From a virus: DNA of 35,332 bases. Below the pieces are notes generated by a model, which was not told the DNA's origin, did not search any database, and worked only from the letters and a program-made list of their open reading frames with translations. Within the stretch, counting starts at the first letter, position 1, and each line of letters starts with the position of its first letter. The stretch spans positions 1 to 35,332 of the IMG/VR virus record IMGVR_UViG_3300028831_000198, one strand, 5' to 3'. The position numbers and the translations under genes are program-made. Shown piece by piece: positions 20,342 through 28,791 of this stretch.

Positions 20342-23300
20342 TCACCCGATCGCCTTCTCCAGCTCCATGCCGAGCATCATCGCGTTCCGGCGCGGGTCGA
20401 TCTCGTTGGTGTAGACGTTCACGGTGACGCCCCCGCCGCCACCGCCCCGGCTGAACCCGCCGACCGGCGCCAGGCCGGAGGAGTCCCGAGGCGCCTGCGT
20501 GGCCTGGCTGAGCTGGGCCATGGCACCGCTCTGGGCCATGCCGAGCAGGTTGGCTGCCGACGCGGCGGCGTACATCGAGCCCCGGGTGACCCGGGAGACC
20601 GCGTTGTTCAGCAGCCCACCGGCATCCATGACGCCCTTGGCCATACCCTGCGAGATCGGCACACCGACCTTGAGGGCGAAGTCCTTCGAGGGCGAGTTGA
20701 TGCCGACGGCCGCACGTGCGGCGGCCAGCGCGTTGCTGACCACAGCCGCTGCGGCCGACGCCAGCCCGCCCGCCGCCGCGATGACGCCGTTCCGGACGCC
20801 GTTGATGATGTTGGCACCGATGCCGAAGGCCTGGCCGATCAGCCCGTTGAAGGCGCCACGGATCCCGCTGATCAGGCTCTGGATCACCGACAGGATGGCG
20901 TTCGCGCCGGACGCGACCGCGTTGCGGGCGGACGCGAGGGTCTGGCTCCAACCACCGGTGAACCAGCTCCAGAAGGCCGACAGGGCACTTCGAGCCGAGT
21001 TCAGGGTGGCCGACCAGCCGGAGGTGAACCACGAGAAGAAGCCCTGGATGCCCGAGCGGGCGCTGTTCAGCGTGGACGACCAACCAGAGGTGAACCAACT
21101 GAAGAAGCCCTGGATACCGGTCCGGGCGCTGTTCATGGTGCTCGCCCAACCGCTGGTGAACCAACCCCAGAAAGACTGGATCTGGCCACGTGCCGCGTTC
21201 AGGTTGGCGGCCCACCCAGTAGTGAACCAGCTCCAGAATTCCTGCGGCGCCTGCTTTGCGCTGGCGAAAGTAGAAGCCCAACCGCTAACGAACCACGAGA
21301 AGAATCCCTGGATCTGCGCACGCGCGGCGGAAAGGTTGGCCGTCCAACCGTTCGTGAACCAGGTCCAGAATTCCTGTGGGGCGTTCTTGATATCGGCGAA
21401 TGCCTGCTTCCACCCGTTGGTGAACCACGTCAGGAACCCGCCGATGATCTCGCCGAGTTGCGAGAAGGTATCCCCGAACGACTGAACCATGTTCGAGATG
21501 CCCTGGCCGAACTCGCCCAGTACGGCGGCCCACCCGGAGAAGAACCACTTGATGACCTCCCAGAGATGGGAGAACCACCAGTTGACGGCATCGTGGAACC
21601 ACTCGACCTGCGTGTACGCGTAGCCCCAGATGGCACCGAAGGCAATAACCGCGCCGATGATGAGCGTCAGTGCGCCCACACCGATGCCGATAACTCCGGC
21701 CACCAGTGCCAGTGCCCCGACGAAGAGAAGAACGAAGCCTGCTGCGATGGCGAGCACGCCGCCGATGACCACAGCCCAGGCGAGGAACTCCTTCTGGCCG
21801 GGCGAGAGCTTCTCGAACCACTCGGCGGCCTTCATCAGCCCGTTGCTCAAGCTCTCGATCGCGGGGAACAGTTCCGTTCCCAGCTCGACCGCCAGCGCCT
21901 TCCAGTTGTTCTTCATCTTCTCGTTGCGGACGGCGATGGTGTCGGCCATCTCGCCGTAGGCGTTCTCCAGCGAGCCACCGGAGTTGGTGACGTCCTGGAC
22001 CATCTTGTCGAAGCTCTTGGCGCCCTCCTCGGACGCGAGCACCAGATCCCAGAACCGACGGGCCTGGATGTTGTTGCCCGAGCCCTTGAAGAGGGCGTCG
22101 ATCGCCTTGGCCTTCTGCTCCGGGTTCAGATCCTCCAGCTTGTGCTGGAGTTCGACGACCACGTCCGAGAGGGGCCGGAAGTTGCCTGACGCGTCCCGGG
22201 CGTTGATGCCCATGTCCTTGAGCCGGTCCACGACCTTCGGGTTGGCGAACAGGTCCAGCGCTCGACCGGCGGAGGTGACGGCGTTCGCGGCGGTGGCGCC
22301 GTTACGCGTCATGTACGCGATCATGCCGCCGAGTTCTTCGAAGGTCTGGCCAGCCTTCACCGCCGACGGGATCGATCGACCGACGGTCCGGTTCAGTTCC
22401 TCGTAGGTGAGCTTGCCGAGCTGGATGACCTTGAACTGCGTGTCCAGGATCTTGGTGGTGTCCGAGATCGGCCGGTGCCACGCGTTCATCACACCGATGG
22501 TCGTCTGACCAGCCGTCTTGATGTCGGTACCACCGGCGATGGCCGCCTTGGAGAAGTCCCGCAGCATGACGGTCGCCTCCTTCACCGTCGCGTCCGTGGA
22601 CGAGAAGATGTCGAAGAAGGCTTCCTGGATCTGGTCGAACGACACACCGAAGTCCCGTGCGACGTCCAGGCCGATCTTGCCAAGCTGCTCCATGGTGACG
22701 CCGGTCTCCCGGACCTGCGTCTTGGTCATGGCGGTCTGCTTCTCGTAGTCCACAGCCGCTTGGGTGAGCTGGTACACCCCGGCCAGCACGATGGCGCCAC
22801 CGGCGGTCATCGCCGTACCGGCATCCATCATCGACCGGCCGGTGTCCCGAACCCGCTGGTTGTGGATCTCCCGTGCGGCGTTCGACTGCTTGATCGCGTC
22901 CATCTCGCGGTTGATCGCGTTGATCTGGTTCTGCCGCTCGGCGATGTCCAGCCTCTGCTGCGAGACCACTTCACGCTGCGCGCGGATCTGATCGTCGTAC
23001 GCCCTGGCGGCGTTCTGCGCCACCAGGAGGTTCTGCGCGGCCACCTGCTGGTGCTGCTTGGACGTGTTGATCTGCTGCTGCGTAGCGTCGATCTGAGCCC
23101 GCTGCGCGTTGATGTCGTTGTTGCGCGCGATGATCACGTCGCGCGTGTTGGCGATCTGCTCGTTGAGCGCGGTGTTCTGCTGGCGCAGCGCGAGCACGTG
23201 GGCGCCCGACCCCTGGACGGACCGGGCCTGCTCGATCGCTACTTGGTTGTGCGCCTTGGCGTTCTGGAGGGCCGCGACGGCGTTCTTGTCCATCGCCTGC

Positions 23301-23641
23301 GCCTGATCCAGGATCGCAAGCTGAGTCTGCTGGGCGGCCTTCTGCCCCTGGAGCTGTGCGGTGTTCCAGCCGAGCATGCGCTGTGTGGCCTGCTCGGTGG
23401 CGACCGCCTGCTGGGCCGTGGCCCGCTCGGATTCGAGCTGCCGCAGCGCGTACTCCGCGTGTGCCTTCGCGTTCCGCGCTGCGGCCTGCTCTGCCATGAG
23501 GTGAGCCTTCTGCGACTCCACACCCATGAGTGCGGCTGACGATCGTGCCCTGTCGAGATCCCGGGACATCGCGTTCAACGCGCCGGTCGCCTCGTTCTTG
23601 GCACGAAGGATCAGGTACAACTCACGGCTGCTTAGCGCCAC
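20342..23641 (-). CDS. tape measure protein, TP901-like, 1099 aa
   Basis: GTG start with AGGAGAGG upstream. Residues about 25-270 form Gln/Ala-rich coiled coil, then a TP901-type core (QTAMTKTQVRETGVTMEQLG to about residue 490). A strongly hydrophobic block (about 630-690, LAIAAGFVLLFVGALALVAG) may cross the membrane during DNA entry. Residues 735-910 are eight 22-residue repeats with W-F-x-x-G-W cores. The C-terminus has NSPSKDFALKVG, seen in other tape measures. The length sets the tail length; 1099 residues implies a tail of roughly 165 nm at about 1.5 angstrom per residue. Confidence 0.95.
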   Translation of the reverse strand: MALSSRELYLILRAKNEATGALNAMSRDLDRARSSAALMGVESQKAHLMAEQAAARNAKAHAEYALRQLESERATAQQAVATEQATQRMLGWNTAQLQGQKAAQQTQLAILDQAQAMDKNAVAALQNAKAHNQVAIEQARSVQGSGAHVLALRQQNTALNEQIANTRDVIIARNNDINAQRAQIDATQQQINTSKQHQQVAAQNLLVAQNAARAYDDQIRAQREVVSQQRLDIAERQNQINAINREMDAIKQSNAAREIHNQRVRDTGRSMMDAGTAMTAGGAIVLAGVYQLTQAAVDYEKQTAMTKTQVRETGVTMEQLGKIGLDVARDFGVSFDQIQEAFFDIFSSTDATVKEATVMLRDFSKAAIAGGTDIKTAGQTTIGVMNAWHRPISDTTKILDTQFKVIQLGKLTYEELNRTVGRSIPSAVKAGQTFEELGGMIAYMTRNGATAANAVTSAGRALDLFANPKVVDRLKDMGINARDASGNFRPLSDVVVELQHKLEDLNPEQKAKAIDALFKGSGNNIQARRFWDLVLASEEGAKSFDKMVQDVTNSGGSLENAYGEMADTIAVRNEKMKNNWKALAVELGTELFPAIESLSNGLMKAAEWFEKLSPGQKEFLAWAVVIGGVLAIAAGFVLLFVGALALVAGVIGIGVGALTLIIGAVIAFGAIWGYAYTQVEWFHDAVNWWFSHLWEVIKWFFSGWAAVLGEFGQGISNMVQSFGDTFSQLGEIIGGFLTWFTNGWKQAFADIKNAPQEFWTWFTNGWTANLSAARAQIQGFFSWFVSGWASTFASAKQAPQEFWSWFTTGWAANLNAARGQIQSFWGWFTSGWASTMNSARTGIQGFFSWFTSGWSSTLNSARSGIQGFFSWFTSGWSATLNSARSALSAFWSWFTGGWSQTLASARNAVASGANAILSVIQSLISGIRGAFNGLIGQAFGIGANIINGVRNGVIAAAGGLASAAAAVVSNALAAARAAVGINSPSKDFALKVGVPISQGMAKGVMDAGGLLNNAVSRVTRGSMYAAASAANLLGMAQSGAMAQLSQATQAPRDSSGLAPVGGFSRGGGGGGVTVNVYTNEIDPRRNAMMLGMELEKAIG
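20912..21439 (-). repeat. eight tandem 66-bp repeats inside the tape measure gene
   Basis: The DNA encodes eight in-frame 22-residue units, each with an aromatic start, the WFTxGW core and a NSAR-like end. Copies vary in sequence but not in length. The 22-residue period equals two 11-residue units. Confidence 0.85.
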
Positions 23642-24244
23642 GTCGCCTCTCCTGGTCCTTCTTGTCCTTCGCGTTCTGTGCCTCGATGGCGAACTTCATC
23701 ATCTCGACGACGATCCACGGTTGGTTATACAAACCGCCCGCGTAAGGCAAAACATTCAACGTGCGACACAGGGTCGTCATGTTCACTGCTTCGACAACCT
23801 CGGCATCATCCGAGCTGCCGTTCATGACGACGAGTACCTCCATCGCGCGTGCTATTTTCCCTCTTCCTCCTCGTCCTCCCAGTTGTTCAGTTCGTCGATC
23901 AGCTTGCTGATCTCTTCACCAATGCGCGGATCGAGCTTCTCGATGTGCGCAGCATTGGTCAGATCCAGCCGCTGGTCGTTCTCGTCGTCCAGGTTGTGGT
24001 CGACGATGCAGGCACGGAAGTCGATGAGGGTCGCGGCGCGGTTGAGCATCTGCACTTCGGTCTCGGTGTTGACCGACTGCCCCCGGCGGCGCGGGCCGCC
24101 CTCCTGCTTCATGGTCATCTTCATGGCTTCTTGCGAGCGGCCCAACTTGGTGCCGTACGCCATCGGCTTGAGAATCACGAATGCTCCGGGACACGACTTC
24201 AATTCGTGCCGGACCGTTTCGGTAGTGACAGTTGCGCGAGGCAT
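23622..24244 (-). CDS. tail assembly chaperone, -1 frameshift product (G-T type)
   Basis: Reading begins at ATG 24244 and slips back one base on GGGAAAA (23861-23855), so that after the Lys codon translation continues with ATA GCA CGC GCG ATG GAG and ends at 23622. The product is about 207 residues: 130 from the first frame and 77 from the second. The second frame contains QPWIVVEMMKFAIEAQNAKD and ends by overlapping the start of the tape measure gene. The lambda G/GT arrangement is well known; this two-frame layout matches it. Actual slippage is not measured. Confidence 0.8.
23852..24244 (-). CDS. tail assembly chaperone (G-type), 130 aa
   Basis: ATG 24244 has GGGAGG at good spacing. The 130-residue product is acidic towards the end (WEDEEEEGK) and stops with TAG just after the slippery site. 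An in-frame upstream ATG at 24334 would add 30 residues with a hydrophobic helix; I prefer 24244. Role: it coats the tape measure and helps build the tail tube, as for lambda gpG. The neighbours (major tail protein before, tape measure after) support the call. Confidence 0.83.
   Translation of the reverse strand: MPRATVTTETVRHELKSCPGAFVILKPMAYGTKLGRSQEAMKMTMKQEGGPRRRGQSVNTETEVQMLNRAATLIDFRACIVDHNLDDENDQRLDLTNAAHIEKLDPRIGEEISKLIDELNNWEDEEEEGK
23855..23861 (-). promoter_or_regulatory. slippery heptamer GGGAAAA for -1 frameshift
   Basis: On the - strand the sequence is G GGA AAA followed by the TAG stop of the first frame, a classic X XXY YYZ site. The -1 frame is open from here to the tape-measure start region. 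Confidence 0.8.
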
Positions 24245-24333
24245 TTCTTTCCTCCCTTTCCTCGCTAGGACAAAAAGTGAGAGCAGGATGGCGGCCAGGC
24301 TCAGTGCAACCCTGACCGCCTCCGCTCGATTCA

Positions 24334-25275
24334 TCAGGTGATGTTCTCCGCCGTGATGATCGTCATCTGGTAGGCGTTGCCGGATGCCGCCCGGACGGCC
24401 TGGTACTCGATCGAAGCACGCACCAGATCGCCCTGACCGTTCAGGCCGACCTCGTAGGTGTTCTTGGTCGCCGCAGCCATCAGGAACGTCATCGTCTCGG
24501 CACCCTTGGCCGCCGCCCACGTGATGGACTGCGCAGTCAGCGCCTTGAAGGCGTCGTAGTCGGCCCGGCTGTCGAAGTCTCGGTCGACGGTCATCGTGAC
24601 GTCACGCTCGCCGAACTTGACGAACTGCGCGCCCCGGCCGGTGTTCTTCATCCGGAACTGGGGCTCGGCGTTGTCGTTGATCGTGAGTTCGAAGCCTTCG
24701 GTGTCGAAGATCGGCGTCGCCGTCGGCACCTGAAGCGCGATGTCCCCGGCACCGAACGGCACCGTGGTCGGCCACGTCGGGGTCGGCGCGGACTGCACGG
24801 CCTCGTCGTTGCCCACGATCGAGTAGGTACCGATCAGCGTGCCGTTGTCGACGCTGTACTGCACCTGGCTGACCAGGCAGCCGGTGTAGGCGAAGACGAT
24901 CCCGTTCCGGACCACCGTGATCGAAGCCGTCTTGGCCGACGCCGTGTTCGCGCCGGTGGCACCGCAGTTGCCGGTGTACACGTAGGTGTACGGACCGGCA
25001 CCGGTCTTGTTCAGCGCGCCACGCATGATGTGGTGGAAGAACACTGCCGAGTCAGGAGTGACCTCGAACTCGACGTCACCCTCGACATGCGCGTTGCCCG
25101 GGATGGCCGCCGTGACATCCACGGTCTGGCCGATCGGGCGCCGCCACACGGTCTCCTGCATGTAGGTCAGGGACTCGGAGCGGATGTAGATGAACTTGGT
25201 CGGGGCGACGTACGTCCCCGAGACGGCCTCCAGGGCGATGCCCAGGTAGCCACAGCCTGCAAGGCCAGCGGTCAT
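24334..25275 (-). CDS. major tail (tube) protein, 313 aa
   Basis: ATG overlaps the preceding TAA (TAATG). The N-terminal GYLGIALEAVSGTYVAPTKF is typical for long non-contractile tail tube proteins. The chain continues as beta-rich (DVEFEVTPDSAVFFHH, FELTINDNAEPQF, VTMTVDRDFDSR), and the C-terminus repeats this style. Hexamers of this protein stack to make the tail tube. Its position before the chaperone genes and after the terminator-like proteins fits. Confidence 0.88.
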   Translation of the reverse strand: MTAGLAGCGYLGIALEAVSGTYVAPTKFIYIRSESLTYMQETVWRRPIGQTVDVTAAIPGNAHVEGDVEFEVTPDSAVFFHHIMRGALNKTGAGPYTYVYTGNCGATGANTASAKTASITVVRNGIVFAYTGCLVSQVQYSVDNGTLIGTYSIVGNDEAVQSAPTPTWPTTVPFGAGDIALQVPTATPIFDTEGFELTINDNAEPQFRMKNTGRGAQFVKFGERDVTMTVDRDFDSRADYDAFKALTAQSITWAAAKGAETMTFLMAAATKNTYEVGLNGQGDLVRASIEYQAVRAASGNAYQMTIITAENIT

Positions 25276-25538
25276 TACGCATCACCCTTCGAGGTCTTGG
25301 CGGCCTCGGTCGGCTTGTCCTCGGCGGCCTCATTCTTCGCGGCAGTGCGTGCAGTCACCACAGAGACCCCCTCGGCGAAGTGGGCGCGGCCCAACGTCAC
25401 TCCGGTGAGGTTCTTGAACTGTTCTGCCTGCCCCGAGTCGACCTTGACGGTCGTCCCGTTCTTGATCTCGCCCAGACCGACGATGAGCACGGAAGTGTCA
25501 CCAGCGGTCGGGAGATTCACCGTGACTTCGTAGTCCAC
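25275..25538 (-). CDS. small virion-region protein, 87 aa
   Basis: GTG 25538 preceded by GGAAGGGAAA. The longer frame from 26099 overlaps two other genes and is rejected. The product has a beta-like start (YEVTVNLPTAGDTSVLIVG) and a Lys/Ala/Glu-rich tail ending KTSKGDA. It is not recognised; the site between tail terminator and major tail protein suggests a tail or connector role. Confidence 0.6.
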   Translation of the reverse strand: MDYEVTVNLPTAGDTSVLIVGLGEIKNGTTVKVDSGQAEQFKNLTGVTLGRAHFAEGVSVVTARTAAKNEAAEDKPTEAAKTSKGDA

Positions 25539-25561
25539 TGGTTTCCCTTCCTTTCTCCTGG

Positions 25562-26041
25562 TCAGCAGGGTAGACCCTCGCGCGATCGTCCGCGCACAGT
25601 CAGGATCACGGCCTTGTACTTGCTGTCCTTCTTGTACGCGAAGCCACTCTCGACGGATTCGACGTAGAAGTCCTCCGTCAACCCACCCAGCGTGTGGTCG
25701 GAATTGAGAATCGTCTCGACGATTTCCCCGAGAAGATCCACCTTTTCGCGCACGATCTCCTCGCCCTCGTGAATGCGGCTCAAGTACCCGATCACGTTGG
25801 CGGTGAAGTAGATGGGGAAAACCCGCTGGAGCAACTGCCGCTCGACGTTCCGCTCCTTGCGGACCGGCTCGACGCAGTAGCTCGGTGTGGTCGGGTACTT
25901 GTCCTGCTCGCCGTACCACACGCGCCCGGGGTTGCCGTCGTAGGCAAGCTGCGCGATGTTCGCGTTGAGCTTGGCCTCGATCCCCTTGCAGAAGGCGACC
26001 AGGGATGCGGTGAGCGGACTGAAGTCCGGGGGGATCGTCAT
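25562..26041 (-). CDS. tail terminator / head-tail joining protein, 159 aa
   Basis: ATG overlaps the previous stop. The sequence resembles tail-terminator proteins in size, position and plan: an N-terminal helix (ASLVAFCKGIEAKLNANIAQ), then QRVFPIYFTANVIGYLSR and a C-terminal beta end (KYKAVILTVRGRSR). The order connector, completion protein, terminator, major tail protein is standard. No specific family was confirmed. Confidence 0.6.
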   Translation of the reverse strand: MTIPPDFSPLTASLVAFCKGIEAKLNANIAQLAYDGNPGRVWYGEQDKYPTTPSYCVEPVRKERNVERQLLQRVFPIYFTANVIGYLSRIHEGEEIVREKVDLLGEIVETILNSDHTLGGLTEDFYVESVESGFAYKKDSKYKAVILTVRGRSREGLPC

Positions 26042-26556
26042 CCGCGACTCCAGATCGCACCGGCGCGGCGCTCCATCCAGTCGAGGAAGATCTCCTCAAC
26101 CTTGTCGGCGTCCTCCGGCTGGTACATCAGGAACGGCCGGGCCGGGATGCGCACCGACCGGGTGTAGCCCGCGCCGCTGGCCCCGCCCTGGGCCACAGCC
26201 GCGCGGGTCAGTACGTCGCCGGGCCAGTTGGTGATCTCAGCCTCCGTGGTGCCGATGCTCCACCGGGACTGCTGCGTGGCCACACGCCGCAGCTTGCCGG
26301 ACTCCTGGAGGATCGCCGTCCCGGTCCCCTGCCGCGCTCGGCGCTCCAGCGTCTCGGAACTCAGGGGCGTCCATGGGGGCCGACCCCCGGCGGAGAAGTT
26401 GGCGTCGATGGACGGGATGACGACCTGACGAACGGACTCCCGAATGGGGGTGCGCATGTTCGAGAGATCGCGACCGATCTCGTCGAGAGCAGACTGAATG
26501 CGTTCCAGTGGCGGGCTGAACTCAATGCTCACCGACCCCGCTGCGACCATGGGCAT
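26038..26556 (-). CDS. tail completion / virion morphogenesis protein (P2 gpS-like)
   Basis: A 172-residue protein; ATG lies right after the stop of the upstream gene (TAG-ATG). FSAGGRPPWTPLSSETLERR (about 54-73), then LQESGKLRRVA (about 84-94), and RIPARPFLMY near residue 140 match the pattern of gpS / phage virion morphogenesis proteins that finish the tail and join it to the head. A second in-frame ATG at 26550 is possible. Confidence 0.72.
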   Translation of the reverse strand: MPMVAAGSVSIEFSPPLERIQSALDEIGRDLSNMRTPIRESVRQVVIPSIDANFSAGGRPPWTPLSSETLERRARQGTGTAILQESGKLRRVATQQSRWSIGTTEAEITNWPGDVLTRAAVAQGGASGAGYTRSVRIPARPFLMYQPEDADKVEEIFLDWMERRAGAIWSRG

Positions 26557-27024
26557 CTACATCACCATGTTCGTGGTGAAGAGTGGCGGACCCGCCGACG
26601 GGTCTTCTTCCGTCGCCCCGGCTTCAGCCGAGCTGGCGTCGTTGGGGTAGAAGCGCGGCGAGCGGGCAATACCGGTGACCCCCGCGATCTCCGGGATGTC
26701 CACGGCGCCGGTCTGGATCGCCTCGCTCAGCGACTTGGCCATGTTCTCCAGGCGGCGAGCCCAGGGGTTACGGCCCTCGTCCTCGGAGTACTGCCGGTCG
26801 TAGTAGAGCGAGACGTACCGCATGGCGATCAGCGTCCGCACGATCTGCGGCGTGGTCGCGTCGTTGACCCACAGCGCTTGGATCAGGAGCGGGTCGTACG
26901 CCCTCCCAATCTCGGCGAGGACCATGGCCTCGACGTGCGCCAGCAGCGGCGCTTCAAGCGCTGTGATCTTGAGCTTCGACGACTCGCCCCACGCCTGGGC
27001 TTCAGCCACCGTGATGCGAGCCAT
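26557..27024 (-). CDS. head-tail connector / adaptor protein, 155 aa
   Basis: ATG 27024 is chosen over TTG 27027 because AGGGAGG lies at better spacing. The helical core (YDPLLIQALWVNDATTPQIV, then MRYVSLYYDRQYSEDEG) is like HK97 gp6-type adaptor proteins that sit under the portal. The C-terminus is Ser/Ala-rich. The assignment rests on helical pattern and on position between the capsid and completion genes. Confidence 0.65.
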   Translation of the reverse strand: MARITVAEAQAWGESSKLKITALEAPLLAHVEAMVLAEIGRAYDPLLIQALWVNDATTPQIVRTLIAMRYVSLYYDRQYSEDEGRNPWARRLENMAKSLSEAIQTGAVDIPEIAGVTGIARSPRFYPNDASSAEAGATEEDPSAGPPLFTTNMVM

Positions 27025-27042
27025 CAACCCTCCCTTGAGCTG

Positions 27043-27081
27043 CGACGGCCCGGCCCCAGGTCTAGTGGAGCCGGGCCGTCG
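27043..27081 (-). terminator. strong hairpin inside the head operon
   Basis: GACGGCCCGGC (27044-27054) pairs perfectly with GCCGGGCCGTC (27070-27080), with one further C-G pair outside. It sits in the gap between two head genes. No T-run follows, so it may attenuate or protect RNA rather than stop it. Confidence 0.55.
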
Positions 27082-27088
27082 TCAGGAC

Positions 27089-27502
27089 TTACTTGTCCTT
27101 CGCTTCGTCCTTGGTTTCCCGCCGGACGGCGCCCGAGGTGAGCAGTGGGCGCAGCTCCTCCTCGGACAGACCTTCGACGACGTCGCCCTCGTGGAACACC
27201 GTGTGCTCCTCGACCTCGCGACCCTTCGGCTTCCCGAAGGTGGTCTCCGAGATGAAGCGGCCGGTGTGCTGCTCCTTGTCCTCCGCGATCTCGCGGTCGA
27301 CGTAAAGCACCTGAGTCAGACCGCCCTGCACGAATGCGGGGTCGACCTTTCCCTCTCGTACGGCGTGCAGCCGGTTACCCGTGCCGTCGTACTCACCGTC
27401 GTCGTCCTTCTCCACCGGCGCGGAGACGGGAGCGTTCTTCGGCTGCTGTGCCCGAAGCTCTGCCTCCCGGTCCGCGACCGACTTGCGCTCTACCTGTGCC
27501 AT
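27089..27502 (-). CDS. head-region protein of unknown function, 137 aa
   Basis: ATG overlaps the stop of the upstream 81-residue gene. The N-terminal 45 residues are charged and probably disordered; VQGGLTQVLYVDREI and FHEGDVVEGLSEEEL follow, ending in LLTSGAVRRETKDEAKDK. Similar LLxSGAVR tails are found in small phage head-region proteins. The role is not known. Confidence 0.62.
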   Translation of the reverse strand: MAQVERKSVADREAELRAQQPKNAPVSAPVEKDDDGEYDGTGNRLHAVREGKVDPAFVQGGLTQVLYVDREIAEDKEQHTGRFISETTFGKPKGREVEEHTVFHEGDVVEGLSEEELRPLLTSGAVRRETKDEAKDK

Positions 27503-27747
27503 CAGACCTCCTCGATCGTCAGCTTGTACTGCTTCTCGACGTCGAAGTCAGGTACCCCTGCCTGGGTGCTGGCAGACAGCAACACGGAAATCCGAACCGA
27601 CTTGGTAGCGCCCGAGGGGGCGTTCGTGCCCTCCCCCTCGAACACTCCCTGGTTGCCGTAAGTCGAGTTGGCGAAGAGGTTGACCCCCTGCGCCGACTTG
27701 CTCGGGCCGATCACCCAGCCGTCGATCGGCTTGTCTCCGCTCGCCAT
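27502..27747 (-). CDS. head-region protein of unknown function, 81 aa
   Basis: ATG overlaps the capsid gene stop (TAATG), so translation is probably coupled to capsid synthesis. The product is Gly/Ser-rich and beta-like (WVIGPSKSAQGVNLF, SVRISVLLSASTQAG). It may be a capsid accessory or decoration protein. No family is recognised. Confidence 0.62.
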   Translation of the reverse strand: MASGDKPIDGWVIGPSKSAQGVNLFANSTYGNQGVFEGEGTNAPSGATKSVRISVLLSASTQAGVPDFDVEKQYKLTIEEV

Positions 27748-28778
27748 TACAGGAGCGCGTAGTCGGCGTCGGTGATGGTGTTGGTGATGAGGTAGCCGGT
27801 GATGATCTTGCCGAGCGAGTCGGTGCCGACCGCCTTGAGGTCGTACTCCCACTGGCAACGCACGACATCCGACTTCCGCTTGTCCTCACGCCACCGGTCC
27901 ACCGTGAGCGGTTCCTTGGTGAACTGGTAGCCGTAAGCCGGGGTCTTGAGACCCGGAGCCTCGGGGACGTACGCCAGGACCACAGAGTCGCCCCAGGTGT
28001 AGTCCAGCGAGCCCGGCTGGCCAATGGCCGCCGTGTTCGTCTGCACCTCGGGGACCACCACGTTCCAGCCGGTGAGGCCCAGGCACGCGATGACGTCCGC
28101 GTTGGTGAGGTTCGCCGAACTGATGTTCGTGAACTTCGCCAGCAGCTTCGGGTGCCACCGCAGGAACGACATGACCGGCGACGGGATGATGATCGTGTTG
28201 GCCGGGGGCGACCCCGCACGAGCCATCCGCCGCTTGGCGGTCTCGATGTTCAGCGCCGGGTCCGAGTCGGCGTCGGCGTAGTCCGAGGTCGACCAGGTGG
28301 CCGAACCGGGCGTACCGCTACCGGTGGCGACCAGCGCCTTGCTGTGGCCCGTCGCGTAGTTGGACGAGGTCGTCGCGAAAGCCTTGATGGCCAGTTCACG
28401 ACCGGTCCACAGCTTCGAGGTCAGCAGCTCAACCGCGTCCGCCTCGGGCGAGATGCCCGAACCGGCCGGGATGTTCTCTCGCTCCTCGTCCGTCACCGCC
28501 ATCTGGAGCGCGTGCTCCATGGTGAAGTACGTGTCGCTGGAGAGCGAGAGACCCGGGATCTCGTTCGCCTCGGTGCCCGGAGCCCGGTAGTCCACCTCAG
28601 CGGTGACAGCGGTGCTGCGGTCGTTGAAGACGTAGTACTTAGCCGACCGCTCCTGAACCGGAACGGACGGGAACAGGGCCTCGCCGACGAAGCCGAATGC
28701 GGGCCAGCCGACCGAAATGTTCGTGAGAACGGGGTCGGTGATCCGGGTTCCGGCCTGGAAGGAGTTCCAAACGGGCAT
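27747..28778 (-). CDS. major capsid protein, 343 aa
   Basis: ATG with AGGAGGAG upstream. The sequence has capsid hallmarks: LFPSVPVQERSAKYYVF near the start, a long helix (EADAVELLTSKLWTGRELAI), PANTIIIPSPVMSFLRWHP (about residues 194-212), and a beta-rich C-terminus (GLKTPAYGYQF, RCQWEYDLKAVG). Position after protease and decoration genes is as expected for an HK97-fold capsid. No N-terminal scaffold domain is fused; the scaffold seems to be in the protease gene. Confidence 0.88.
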   Translation of the reverse strand: MPVWNSFQAGTRITDPVLTNISVGWPAFGFVGEALFPSVPVQERSAKYYVFNDRSTAVTAEVDYRAPGTEANEIPGLSLSSDTYFTMEHALQMAVTDEERENIPAGSGISPEADAVELLTSKLWTGRELAIKAFATTSSNYATGHSKALVATGSGTPGSATWSTSDYADADSDPALNIETAKRRMARAGSPPANTIIIPSPVMSFLRWHPKLLAKFTNISSANLTNADVIACLGLTGWNVVVPEVQTNTAAIGQPGSLDYTWGDSVVLAYVPEAPGLKTPAYGYQFTKEPLTVDRWREDKRKSDVVRCQWEYDLKAVGTDSLGKIITGYLITNTITDADYALL

Positions 28779-28791
28779 CTGTCACTCCTCC

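Noticed and set aside
20912-21439. Tandem repeats considered as a CRISPR array
   Set aside because: The repeats are in frame, protein-coding, without spacers, and belong to the tape measure protein.
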